From: Anaerolineae bacterium
GTDB taxonomy: Bacteria > Chloroflexota > Anaerolineae > UBA4142 > SHND01
Direction of reading: 5' to 3'
DNA: 62,778 nucleotides
NCBI GenBank assembly: GCA_021463195.1
Contig: JAJTXZ010000022.1
Coordinates: 1-62,778 of the forward strand
Every line of letters begins with the position of its first letter. Within the stretch, counting starts at the first letter, position 1. Below the pieces are notes generated by a model. The model was not told the origin of the DNA and did not search any database. It saw nothing but the letters and a program-made list of their open reading frames with translations. The translations under genes and the position numbers were made by a program. Positions 16,784 through 24,623 of this stretch are shown here, piece after piece.

Positions 16784-18187
16784 ATGCGAATTGTAATGAA
16801 ATTTGGCGGCACGTCGGTGGGCAGCGCGGAACGCATCGCGGGCGTCGCCGAAATCGTGCGCGGCGAAATCAACAAAGGGCGCCAAGTCGTCGTCGTTTTG
16901 AGCGCGATGAGCGGCGTGACCAATGCGCTGCTCGCGGCGTTAAAAGAATCAGCCAACGGCAACATCGCGAAACTTTTGCAAACGCGCGACGAACTTTTGA
17001 AAAAACATCTCGATGTGATTAACGCGTTGGTGCGCGACGAAAGCGCGCGTCAAACGTTGATCGCGACGACGACGGATGCGCTCGACCGTTTTGAAGATTT
17101 GTGCAGCAGCATTTATGTCTTGGGTGAAATCACGCCGCGCGCCACCGACGCCGTAGGCAGTTTGGGCGAACGCTTGCTCGTGCCGATCGTGGCGCAGGCA
17201 TTTAACGACGCGGGCATTCCGTCGCAGTGGCTGCCCGCGAACGAATTGATTGTGACGGACGACAATTTTGTCGCGGCGAGCCCTTTTATGGATGAAACGC
17301 GCGCGCAAGCGCGCGCGAAACTCGCGCCGCTTTTGGAAGCGGGCCAAGTCGCGGTGACCACCGGATTCATCGGCGCGACGAAAAAAGGCATCATCACCAC
17401 GCTCGGACGCGGCGGCAGCGATTACACCGCGACGATTATCGGCGCGGCGCTCGACGCGGACAAGGTGCAAATTTGGACGGACGTAAACGGCGTCATGACA
17501 ACCGACCCGCGCATCGTTCCCGAAGCGATTACGCTGCCCGAGATTTCGTACGGCGAAGCGGCGGAACTTTCGTATTTTGGCGCCAAAGTGATTCATCCGA
17601 AAACGATTTTGCCGGTCGCCGCGAAAAATACGCCGATTGAAATTCTCAATTCGTTCGCGCCGTCGCAGCCCGGCACATTGATTGTGCGCGAACCCAAAAA
17701 TAATGGCTCGCCGATTCGCGGTATTACCACGATTCGCAATGTGTCGCTTGTCACCGTCGAAGGGCGCGGAATGCAGGGCGTGGTGGGCATGGCGGCGCGC
17801 GTCTTTTCCGCTGTCGCGCGCAACAATATTAGCGTTTTGATGTTTTCGCAATCGTCGTCCGAACAAAATATTTGTCTCGTGATTGAATCGGCGGGCGCGC
17901 CGGATGCGGTGCGCGAGCTCGAGCGCGAATTTCAAAATGAAATGCGCGCGCAAAATATCGAACGCGTATGGGCGCAGGACGATATCGTCATCCTCGCCGT
18001 CGTCGGCAGCGCGATTAAAACAACGCCGGGCATCGCGGCGCGCGTCTTTACCGCGCTCGCCGATAAAAATATCAACGTCATTGCCATCGCGCAAGGTTCA
18101 TCCGAATACAATCTTTCGCTCGTCGTGGACGAACATCAAGGCGACAACGCGGTGCGCGCGATTCATCGGTCTATCGTAAAACAATAG
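16784..18187 (+). CDS. lysC: Aspartate kinase
   Basis: The product phosphorylates aspartate, the entry step to lysine, threonine, methionine and diaminopimelate. The 467-residue monofunctional enzyme has the kinase start MRIVMKFGGTSVGSAERI, the catalytic-domain segments GRGGSDYTATIIGAAL and WTDVNGVMTTDPR, and two C-terminal ACT regulatory domains (VTVEGRGMQGVVGMAARVF and LAVVGSAIKTTPGIAARVF). The start at 16784 follows GGGAGG by 4-5 bases. No homoserine dehydrogenase fusion is present. Control is by the T-box upstream. asd follows 77 bases downstream. Confidence 0.96.
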   Translation: MRIVMKFGGTSVGSAERIAGVAEIVRGEINKGRQVVVVLSAMSGVTNALLAALKESANGNIAKLLQTRDELLKKHLDVINALVRDESARQTLIATTTDALDRFEDLCSSIYVLGEITPRATDAVGSLGERLLVPIVAQAFNDAGIPSQWLPANELIVTDDNFVAASPFMDETRAQARAKLAPLLEAGQVAVTTGFIGATKKGIITTLGRGGSDYTATIIGAALDADKVQIWTDVNGVMTTDPRIVPEAITLPEISYGEAAELSYFGAKVIHPKTILPVAAKNTPIEILNSFAPSQPGTLIVREPKNNGSPIRGITTIRNVSLVTVEGRGMQGVVGMAARVFSAVARNNISVLMFSQSSSEQNICLVIESAGAPDAVRELEREFQNEMRAQNIERVWAQDDIVILAVVGSAIKTTPGIAARVFTALADKNINVIAIAQGSSEYNLSLVVDEHQGDNAVRAIHRSIVKQ

Positions 18188-18248
18188 GACACAGATTTCA
18201 CAGATTCCACAGATTTTTTATCTGTGGAATCTGTGTTGATCCGTGTCC
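18187..18248. repeat. Imperfect palindrome between lysC and asd
   Basis: GGACAC...GTGTCC outer arms with inner CACAGATTCCACAGAT and its complement, loop of T. It forms a long hairpin beginning at the lysC stop. It may attenuate or stabilise; a T-tract is in the loop, not at the 3' end, so it is not a classical terminator. Confidence 0.6.
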
Positions 18249-18264
18249 CAAAAGGTTCTTGAAT

Positions 18265-19386
18265 ATGAACAAAATTCCCGTCGCCATTTTGGGCGCAACC
18301 GGTTTGGTGGGACAACGTTTTATCACTTTGCTGGCAAATCATCCGTGGTTTGAAATCGCGGAACTCGCCGCGAGCGACAATTCTGTCGGAAAGAAATACG
18401 GCGACGCCGCGAAATGGCAGCTGCCGTTTGAAATTCCCGAACAACTCGCGCAAATGATTGTGCTGCCATGCGACCCCGCGCGCGTTCAGGCACCGCTCGT
18501 ATTTTCCGCGCTGCCGACAGATATTGCGGGCGAACTCGAAGTCGCGTTTGCTAAACGCGGCGCGATTGTTTCCTCCAACGCGTCGCCGCATCGGATGGAC
18601 GCGGATGTGCCGCTCGTGATTCCCGAAGTGAATCCGGAACATCTCGCGCTCGCGGAAATTCAAAAACAAAAATACGCGAGCAACGGTTACATCATTTGCA
18701 ACGGCAACTGCACGACGATTCATCTCGCGTTGGGACTCGCGCCGCTGCACAAACGCTTTGGTTTGAAAAAAGTTCTAGTGACTTCGATGCAAGCGTTATC
18801 GGGCGCGGGCTATCCCGGCGTCGCGTCGCTCGACATTATTGACAATGTGGTGCCGTACATCGGCGGCGAAGAAGAAAAGGTGGAAGAGGAAACCGTCAAA
18901 TTTTTAGGTAGACTAAAAGGCAATCAAACAGACAAAATGAATATGCCAAGTCTCCAGTCTTCAGTCTCCGCTTTAGAAACTATCTCTGTCGAGTACGCCG
19001 ATATTCGCGTCAGCGCGCATTGCAATCGCGTGGCGACGCGCGACGGCCACATGGAAACTGTTTCGGTGGAATTTGCGGGTGACGCCGACGCAAAACCAAA
19101 ATATGCGGATATTGTCGCGGCGTTCGACGAATTTCGCGGCTTGCCGCAAGAACTCGCGCTGCCGCTCGCGCCGAATCGGCCAACCGTATATCGCCGCGAA
19201 AAAGACCGTCCGCAGTTGAAACTCGATCGCGACGCGGAAAAAGGGATGGCAACTATCATCGGGCGCTTGCGCGAGTGCAATGTGATGGATTACAAATTCG
19301 TCTTGCTCGGGCACAATACGCTGCGCGGCGCAGCCGGCGCGACAGTGTTGAACGCGGAATTATTGTACGCGCAAGAGATGTTATGA
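18265..19386 (+). CDS. asd: Aspartate-semialdehyde dehydrogenase, archaeal/fungal-type
   Basis: The enzyme reduces aspartyl phosphate to the semialdehyde with NADPH. The Rossmann start is VAILGATGLVGQRF. The catalytic Cys lies in CNGNCTTIHLALGLAPL and the substrate-binding region in GAGYPGVASLDIIDNVVPYIGGEEEK, the pattern of the archaeal/fungal-type subfamily. ATG at 18265 is used. An extra segment (about residues 219-240, KGNQTDKMNMPSLQSSVSAL) sits after VEEETVKFLGR, where relatives continue almost directly into the next core element; its DNA contains the AGTCTCCAGTCTTCAGTCTC vocabulary of the local purine-rich repeat, so it looks like a repeat-derived insertion. It forms a pathway pair with lysC. 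Confidence 0.93.
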   Translation: MNKIPVAILGATGLVGQRFITLLANHPWFEIAELAASDNSVGKKYGDAAKWQLPFEIPEQLAQMIVLPCDPARVQAPLVFSALPTDIAGELEVAFAKRGAIVSSNASPHRMDADVPLVIPEVNPEHLALAEIQKQKYASNGYIICNGNCTTIHLALGLAPLHKRFGLKKVLVTSMQALSGAGYPGVASLDIIDNVVPYIGGEEEKVEEETVKFLGRLKGNQTDKMNMPSLQSSVSALETISVEYADIRVSAHCNRVATRDGHMETVSVEFAGDADAKPKYADIVAAFDEFRGLPQELALPLAPNRPTVYRREKDRPQLKLDRDAEKGMATIIGRLRECNVMDYKFVLLGHNTLRGAAGATVLNAELLYAQEML

Positions 19387-19453
19387 ACGCGCGGGAACCA
19401 CGTAAAGAGCAAAGATTGGAGCGTAGAGATTGACACTCTGCGATTTACGAACC

Positions 19454-19464
19454 TGTGCTACAAT
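19454..19464 (+). promoter_or_regulatory. Extended -10 upstream of the orphan gene at 19502
   Basis: TGTGC followed by TACAAT; TTGACA at 19430 is 23 bases away, too far for a standard spacer. The motif is the same extended -10 seen at other promoters here. Confidence 0.45.
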
Positions 19465-19501
19465 TCTTTTACTTTACCCATGAATCCAGTAAGGAGCGAT
19501 C

Positions 19502-20167
19502 GTGTCTACCATTGACCTATATCATTACGCGCGAAGCGAAGACCTCGATTCGATTTCTGACGAGGGCATCCAAGTCGGCAGCAAATATTTCATGTTCGAC
19601 GTGCCTTCGCGCAACACGTCCGCCTATTTGTGGCGGTTTCCCGATGAAGATGTGATGGGCTATGACGAAAATCCGCGCTATATCTTGCTGCGCGCCAGAG
19701 TGGAAGCCGCCAAAGTTAAAATCGCGCCGATGGATTTGATTAGCGCGGCGTACGCCAATCACATTGGGCGCGGTCAGTCCAAGAATCCGGATGTCGCCGC
19801 GCGTTTGATTGCGGCATACGAAAAAGCGCAGGTGCCTTATCTCGAATACGAACACGGCAAATTTCGCACGCCCGAAGCATTGGTCGAAGGCGGCGTGGAC
19901 GCGGACGATATTGCCGTCATAAAAATTCCCGAAGCCAAAGGCAAGGGCGAAGGCAATCGTCGCGCATACGCGTCAAAATTCGCTGAACACATGATTCGGC
20001 TGCTCGGCATTCAAAAAACGCAAATGAAGTTGAATGAATTATCCGAAGCGGCATTGAATCGCGGCGCGGTGGTGCGCGTGGCAAAACATGATGACGCGAT
20101 TGCGTACCTCGAAACATATATGATTTTGGAAACCGGCGAGTTTTATACGATTGAAAAGGAAGATTAG
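19502..20167 (+). CDS. Unrecognised protein, possibly ADP-ribosyltransferase-fold
   Basis: A 221-residue soluble protein starting at GTG with AAGGAG five bases upstream. I do not recognise the family with certainty. The start LYHYARSEDLDSISDEGIQ has the look of the N-terminal strand-helix of ART-fold proteins (compare the YHxTxxxNLxSIxxxGL openings of KptA, DarT and related families). The segment TPEALVEGGVDADDIAVIKI resembles the late strand that carries the catalytic Glu, and NPRYILLRARVEAAKVKI could be a central strand. The putative triad would be His8, a Ser/Tyr near residues 40-43 and Glu in PEALV; this is inference only. No partner antitoxin-like gene is adjacent: it stands alone between asd and thrS with its own promoter-like motif. 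Confidence 0.5.
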   Translation: MSTIDLYHYARSEDLDSISDEGIQVGSKYFMFDVPSRNTSAYLWRFPDEDVMGYDENPRYILLRARVEAAKVKIAPMDLISAAYANHIGRGQSKNPDVAARLIAAYEKAQVPYLEYEHGKFRTPEALVEGGVDADDIAVIKIPEAKGKGEGNRRAYASKFAEHMIRLLGIQKTQMKLNELSEAALNRGAVVRVAKHDDAIAYLETYMILETGEFYTIEKED

Positions 20168-20238
20168 AGATTGGAGATTAGAGATTGGAGACTTTCCGAA
20201 CAGAGGGAGAAATCTCCAGTCTCTAGTCTCTAGGCTCC
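20166..20238. repeat. Purine-rich repeat with inverted half, upstream of thrS
   Basis: GATTGGAGATTAGAGATTGG on one side and AATCTCCAGTCTCTAGTCTC on the other, able to fold back. It abuts the stop of the orphan gene and ends 9 bases before thrS. Confidence 0.65.
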
Positions 20239-20247
20239 TCTACGAAA

Positions 20248-22044
20248 ATGGTTAGCGAAAATGGCGATGCTCTTCGCCCATTGAGACATTCCGCCGCGCA
20301 CATCATGGCGGAAGCGGTGTTGGATATTTTTCCCGGCACGAAATTCGGCATTGGGCCCGCGATTGACAACGGGTTCTATTACGATTTTCTTTTGCCGCGC
20401 CCCGCGACGCCCGAAGACTTTGCCGCGATTGAAGCGCGCATGCGCGAAATTATTCGCGGCGGATATCTGTTCCAACACAGCACGGAATCGGTCGCGCAAG
20501 CGCGCCAAGATTTCCAAGACCAACCGTTCAAGTTGGAATTGATTGACGCGATTTCAAAGGGCGAACTCGGTTTGCACGGCGAGGAACAGGCGAAACCGAC
20601 GAACGAGGTTTCCATTTACAAACACGACACGTTCACCGATTTGTGCGCGGGGCCGCACGTTCACAACACATCCGATGTTCCCGCCGACGCGTTCAAGTTA
20701 ATGAGCATCGCGGGCGCGTATTGGCGCGGCAGTGAAAAGAATCCAATGCTCACGCGCATTTACGGCACGGCGTGGCAATCTAAAAAAGAGTTGGATGAAT
20801 ATTTGTGGCGGCTCGAAGAGGCGAAAAAACGCGACCATCGCAAGATCGGCAAAGAGCTGGGATTGTTCTATTTCTCGGATGACATTGGGCCCGGGCTGCC
20901 ATTGTTCGCGCCCAAAGGCGAAATCGTTCGCCATTTGATGGAAGATTATGTGCGCGAGGCGCAAACGCGTTACGGGTATCAACACGTTTGGACCGGGCAC
21001 ATGGTCAAAGAGGAATTGTACAAAAAATCGGGCCACTATGACAATTATTCGGAAGTGATGTTTCCGCCGATGGTGGATGACGACATCATCCTGCGCCTCA
21101 AGCCGATGAATTGTCCCAGTCACATGACCTTGTACAAAGAGATGGGCTTGCACTCGTACCGCGAATTGCCGTTGCGCTTTTGCGAATTTGCGACGCTGTA
21201 TCGCTATGAAAAACGCGGCGAGTTGGGCGGGCTTACGCGTGTGCGCGCGTTGACGCAGGACGATTGTCACGTCTTTTGCGCCGAAGAACAAATCGAAAGT
21301 GAATTTACGCTCGCGCTGAATTTGATTCGCGAAGTTTTGAACGCGTATCATTTTCTGGATTATCGCGTGCGCTTGTCGCTGCGCGGCGCCGAAGGAAAAT
21401 TTGTGGCGGACGATGAAAAGTGGGCCAAGGCAACCGCTGCGCTCAGAGCCGCGCTCGACGCGAACGATGTGGATTATTTTGTCGCGGAAGGCGAAGCCGC
21501 GTTCTACGGACCGAAAGCGGATTTTATTGCGCGCGACGCATTGGGACGCGATTGGCAGATCTCGACGATTCAGGTGGATTTCATTCAGCCCGCGCGTTTG
21601 GGCTGTGAATACATCGCGGAAGATGGTTCGACGCAAACGCCCGTGTTGATTCATCGCGCCGTCACGGGTTCGACGGAACGTTTTCTCGGCGTGTTGATTG
21701 AACATCTCGCCGGCGCGTTTCCGTTATGGCTCGCGCCCGTTCAAGTAAAATTGATTCCGATTGCCGACCGTCACAATGCCTACGCGTTCGAGGTGCAGAA
21801 AAAATTGCAAGCGCAAGGATTCCGCGTCGAGGTGGACACGCGCAGCGAGCGCATGAACGCGAAAATCCGCGACGCGCAATTACAAAAAATTCCGTACATG
21901 CTCGTCGTCGGCGACAAAGAAGCCGAAGCGGGCGCGGTGTCCGTTCGCTTACGAACGGGCGAAGATTTGAAAGCGATGCCGTTGGAACAATTTAGCGCGA
22001 TGGCGAAAAAGTTGGTGGATGAAAAGAGTATGGAGTTGAAATAG
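20248..22044 (+). CDS. thrS: Threonyl-tRNA synthetase without the N-terminal TGS domain
   Basis: The product charges tRNA-Thr. The 598-residue protein opens directly at the editing domain (LRHSAAHIMAEAVLDIFPG), continues with GIGPAIDNGFYYDF and CAGPHVHNT, then the class II core MNCPSHMTLYKEMGLHSYRELPLR with motif 2 FCEFATLYRYEKRGELGGLTRVR, VTGSTERFLGVLIEH (motif 3) and a C-terminal anticodon domain (DTRSERMNAKIRDAQLQKIPY). Relatives usually carry about 60 more N-terminal residues (TGS domain). The ATG at 20248 follows a stretch of repeat DNA, so the short N-terminus may reflect loss by repeat insertion, or may be normal for the lineage. It is linked by logic to the threonine-sensing lysC leader. 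Confidence 0.95.
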   Translation: MVSENGDALRPLRHSAAHIMAEAVLDIFPGTKFGIGPAIDNGFYYDFLLPRPATPEDFAAIEARMREIIRGGYLFQHSTESVAQARQDFQDQPFKLELIDAISKGELGLHGEEQAKPTNEVSIYKHDTFTDLCAGPHVHNTSDVPADAFKLMSIAGAYWRGSEKNPMLTRIYGTAWQSKKELDEYLWRLEEAKKRDHRKIGKELGLFYFSDDIGPGLPLFAPKGEIVRHLMEDYVREAQTRYGYQHVWTGHMVKEELYKKSGHYDNYSEVMFPPMVDDDIILRLKPMNCPSHMTLYKEMGLHSYRELPLRFCEFATLYRYEKRGELGGLTRVRALTQDDCHVFCAEEQIESEFTLALNLIREVLNAYHFLDYRVRLSLRGAEGKFVADDEKWAKATAALRAALDANDVDYFVAEGEAAFYGPKADFIARDALGRDWQISTIQVDFIQPARLGCEYIAEDGSTQTPVLIHRAVTGSTERFLGVLIEHLAGAFPLWLAPVQVKLIPIADRHNAYAFEVQKKLQAQGFRVEVDTRSERMNAKIRDAQLQKIPYMLVVGDKEAEAGAVSVRLRTGEDLKAMPLEQFSAMAKKLVDEKSMELK

Positions 22045-22050
22045 TTTCTT

Positions 22051-23094
22051 ATGACCAAAACCTTTCTCATCACCGGCGGCGCGGGCTTTCTCGGCATCAA
22101 TCTCGCGCGGCATCTTTTAGCAAAGAACGAACGCGTGATTTCGTATGACCTTGCGCCGTTTGATTATTCTGATTGCAAAGACCGCGTCACTGACATTCGC
22201 GGCGATATTCGCAATCTGGAACAACTGAACGCGGCAATGCGCGGTGTGGATGTTGTTGTGCATACCGCCGCCGCGCTGCCGTTATACAAACCCGAAGATA
22301 TTTACACGACGGATGTTGACGGCACGCGCGCAGTTCTACAAGCCGCGAAACAAAACAATGTCGAACGCGTAATTCATATCTCGAGTACCGCCGTGTACGG
22401 AATACCAGACCATCACCCGTTACTCGAAACGGACAAAATGGTTGGCGTTGGACCGTACGGCGAAGCCAAAGTAACCGCGGAAAAAGTTGTGCAAGAATTT
22501 CGCGCGCAAGGCATGTGCATTCCCGTGTTGCGTCCGAAATCGTTTATCGGGCCCGAACGGCTCGGCGTGTTTGCGATGTTGTACGAATGGGCGTACGAAG
22601 GAAAAAATTTCCCCGTCCTCGGCAGCGGCAACAATCCGTACCAATATCTCGCCGTTCAAGATTTGTGCGATGCCATTTACGCGGTGGCGACGCTGCCGCG
22701 CGAAACGGTGAACGATACATTCAACGTCGGCGCGAAAATTTACGGCACACCAAAAACGGATTTCCAAGCGGTGTTAGATCGCGCGGGACACGGCAAAAAA
22801 ATTATTTCCATTCCCGAAGCGCCCGCGATTCTCGCGCTCAAAGTTTTGTCAGCGGTCGGACTCTCGCCGCTGTATCCGTGGGTGTATGAAACGGTGGGCA
22901 AAGAATCGTTCGTTTCGATTGAAAAAGCGAGCAAGACATTTGGCTTTAATCCAAAATTTTCCAATCAAGACGCGCTCATCGAAAATTACGATTGGTACGT
23001 CGCAAACATGGACAAATTCAAAAACGCGTCCGGCGTTTCGCATCGCGTCCCATGGAAGCAAGGCGCGTTGAGCTTGGCGAAAATATTCTTTTAA
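22051..23094 (+). CDS. NAD-dependent epimerase/dehydratase family protein
   Basis: A 347-residue extended short-chain dehydrogenase. The NAD-binding motif GGAGFLGINLARHL is at residues 9-22, and the catalytic YGEAK (Tyr/Lys) lies after SSTAVYGIPDHHP. The family acts on nucleotide sugars or related diol substrates; the exact substrate is unclear. It starts 6 bases after thrS, so it is probably co-transcribed, though no functional link is obvious. Confidence 0.85.
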   Translation: MTKTFLITGGAGFLGINLARHLLAKNERVISYDLAPFDYSDCKDRVTDIRGDIRNLEQLNAAMRGVDVVVHTAAALPLYKPEDIYTTDVDGTRAVLQAAKQNNVERVIHISSTAVYGIPDHHPLLETDKMVGVGPYGEAKVTAEKVVQEFRAQGMCIPVLRPKSFIGPERLGVFAMLYEWAYEGKNFPVLGSGNNPYQYLAVQDLCDAIYAVATLPRETVNDTFNVGAKIYGTPKTDFQAVLDRAGHGKKIISIPEAPAILALKVLSAVGLSPLYPWVYETVGKESFVSIEKASKTFGFNPKFSNQDALIENYDWYVANMDKFKNASGVSHRVPWKQGALSLAKIFF

Positions 23095-23167
23095 ATCGCG
23101 CCCAAGACAAATAGACCGAATCAAGCGTTTCATTCGTCTTGTTCGTTTTATGCGCGATTCTCAAACT

Positions 23168-23491
23168 ATGAGCAACTCTCTCGTCGCGCGCGTGGCGGAA
23201 CTCGCGTCGCTCGCGCAATATCAAGCCGATTCAATTATCAGCCGCACGCTGGTCAACAAACCGGGCGGCACAGTCACCCTCTTTGCGTTCGCGCAAGGGC
23301 AAGCGTTGAGCGAACACACTTCGCCTTATGACGCGCTCGCGCAGATTCTTGACGGGCGCGCGGAAATCCGTATCGCCGCCGAAACTTTTTCAGTCGCTCA
23401 AGGCGAGGCAATTATCTTGCCCGCGCACCAGCCGCACGCCGTAAGCGCGAGCGAAAATTTCAAAATGCTCCTGACCATGATTCGCGCATAG
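23168..23491 (+). CDS. Small cupin-domain protein
   Basis: A single-domain cupin of about 107 residues. The two cupin strands carry SEHTSPYDALAQILDGRAEI and LPAHQPHAVSA; His in SEHT and in the second motif are potential metal ligands. Proteins with this layout are often of unknown function. Start choice is uncertain: ATG at 23168 (MSNSLVARV) or 23150; neither has a clear ribosome binding site. Confidence 0.8.
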   Translation: MSNSLVARVAELASLAQYQADSIISRTLVNKPGGTVTLFAFAQGQALSEHTSPYDALAQILDGRAEIRIAAETFSVAQGEAIILPAHQPHAVSASENFKMLLTMIRA

Positions 23492-23523
23492 GCGGCATGG
23501 ATGCAAGCTAAAATCTGAATAAT

Positions 23524-23557
23524 AAAAAACGCGTCGGAAAATACCGACGCGTTTTTT
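23524..23557. terminator. Bidirectional terminator after the cupin gene
   Basis: Perfect 14-base stem AAAAAACGCGTCGG and complement, 6-base loop, A and T tracts on both sides. It can serve the cupin gene (+) and tRNA-Val (-). Confidence 0.9.
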
Positions 23558-23563
23558 ATTGAG

Positions 23564-23637
23564 TGGGCGAAGCAGGGCTTGAACCCGCGACCTCCTCGGT
23601 GTAAACGAGGCGCTCTAGCCAGCTGAGCTATTCGCCC
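23564..23637 (-). tRNA. tRNA-Val (anticodon UAC)
   Basis: A 74-base cloverleaf: acceptor GGGCGAA with TTCGCCC, D arm TAGCTCAGCTGGCTAGAGC, anticodon loop TTTACAC (UAC, reading GUA/GUG), T arm CGGGTTCAAGCCCTG. CCA is not encoded. It lies opposite in direction to the surrounding genes. Confidence 0.95.
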
Positions 23638-23672
23638 AGAGCGCAAGGCGAATGTAGCATTGCCGCGCCGCT

Positions 23673-23702
23673 TTGTCAAACCGACAAATAGTGTAGTACA
23701 AT
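23673..23702 (+). promoter_or_regulatory. Promoter of the secreted Ig-like protein gene
   Basis: TTGTCA, 18 bases, TACAAT; the transcript would start about 33 bases before the ATG. Confidence 0.65.
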
Positions 23703-23741
23703 CCGTCAGCTATCTGCGCGCGATTTATCCGCAGGAGAATT

Positions 23742-24476
23742 ATGTCCATAAAAAAAATCGTCTATGGCGGTATCACCGCGCTCGTTCTATCCGGCATTTT
23801 GCTCGGCAGTTTATCAAACGCGTTTGCCGCGCCAAACGCGCGCGATTGCAGCGGCGGCAATGCCGCGATTCTCGCGCCTTCCAGCGGCGCGACGGTGAGC
23901 GGCATTGTGCAAATCGAAGGCACAGCGTCACTCGGCGGCGATTTCCAATATTACAAACTCGAAGTCGCGCCCGCCGGCACCGAAGCATGGGGCAATCTAG
24001 TCGGCGAAGCGCGCGAACAAGTGGTCAACGGACAGCTGGGCGTCTGGGACAGCGCTAGCGCCACAGACGGCGCGTACACCATTCGCCTGCGCGTGGTGGA
24101 CCCGACGGGTAATTATTGCGAAGCGCTTGTGACCAATGTCATGGTGCAAAATTCGCTGCCCACCGCCGTCCCAACCCCGGAATTCACCATCACGCCGACC
24201 GAAGCGCCGCCGATTCAAAACGCCGTGCCAACCGCCGCGCCCACCACCCAAGTCACGCCAACCCCGGGCGCCAGTCCGACCTCTGTGCGTCCCAGTATCA
24301 CGCGCACCCCCGTGCCGGTTGGCGCCACGCTGGGCGGAATCGAAGTCGAACCGTTCATTGACGGCATCACCGCGTATTTGGGCGGACTGGGACGCATTTT
24401 TATATTTGGCATGTTTGCGATGGGCGCGATTTTCGCGTTGATTGGCGTCATATTTTTTGTCCGCCGCGTATTGTGA
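23742..24476 (+). CDS. Exported Ig-like domain protein with Thr/Pro stalk and membrane anchor
   Basis: A 244-residue protein. Residues 1-30 are a signal peptide (SIKKIVYGGITALVLSGILL, cut near AFA-A). Residues about 35-135 form an Ig/fibronectin-like domain (ILAPSSGATVSGIVQIEGTA, DGAYTIRLRVVDPTGNYC), with two or three cysteines. Residues about 140-200 are a Thr/Pro-rich linker. The C-terminus has one membrane span (IFIFGMFAMGAIFALIGVIFF) and ends RRVL. The likely location is the cell surface. It is followed 6 bases later by a 46-residue membrane protein. GCAGGAG precedes the ATG. The specific role is unknown. Confidence 0.75.
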   Translation: MSIKKIVYGGITALVLSGILLGSLSNAFAAPNARDCSGGNAAILAPSSGATVSGIVQIEGTASLGGDFQYYKLEVAPAGTEAWGNLVGEAREQVVNGQLGVWDSASATDGAYTIRLRVVDPTGNYCEALVTNVMVQNSLPTAVPTPEFTITPTEAPPIQNAVPTAAPTTQVTPTPGASPTSVRPSITRTPVPVGATLGGIEVEPFIDGITAYLGGLGRIFIFGMFAMGAIFALIGVIFFVRRVL

Positions 24477-24482
24477 TGCGTT

Positions 24483-24623
24483 ATGCCTGATTTCAACAAT
24501 CTTATCAACGGCTTGCTTGCCGGCATGCCCGATTTGGGCGACGCCTTTACGCGCGGCGCGCAATATGCGTTCGGCGCTTTTATTTTGGTGGGAATTATTT
24601 ATATCTTGCGGCGGTACCTCTAA
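24483..24623 (+). CDS. Small membrane protein, 46 residues
   Basis: MPDFNNLINGLLAGMPDLGD starts a short protein that continues with an amphipathic stretch and one hydrophobic span (YAFGAFILVGIIYILRRYL). It sits 6 bases after the Ig-like protein gene and its stop codon directly abuts the pth start codon, so it belongs to that transcript. Its RRYL end mirrors the RRVL end of the preceding protein. Function unknown. Confidence 0.6.
   Translation: MPDFNNLINGLLAGMPDLGDAFTRGAQYAFGAFILVGIIYILRRYL

Noticed and set aside
16464-16784. Lysine riboswitch upstream of lysC
   Set aside because: The TGGGTGGAACCGCG motif followed by a terminator is diagnostic of a T-box; no lysine-riboswitch core was seen.
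16949-18094. A 381-codon open frame opposite lysC
   Set aside because: Antisense shadow of aspartate kinase, rich in Arg and His without a pattern.
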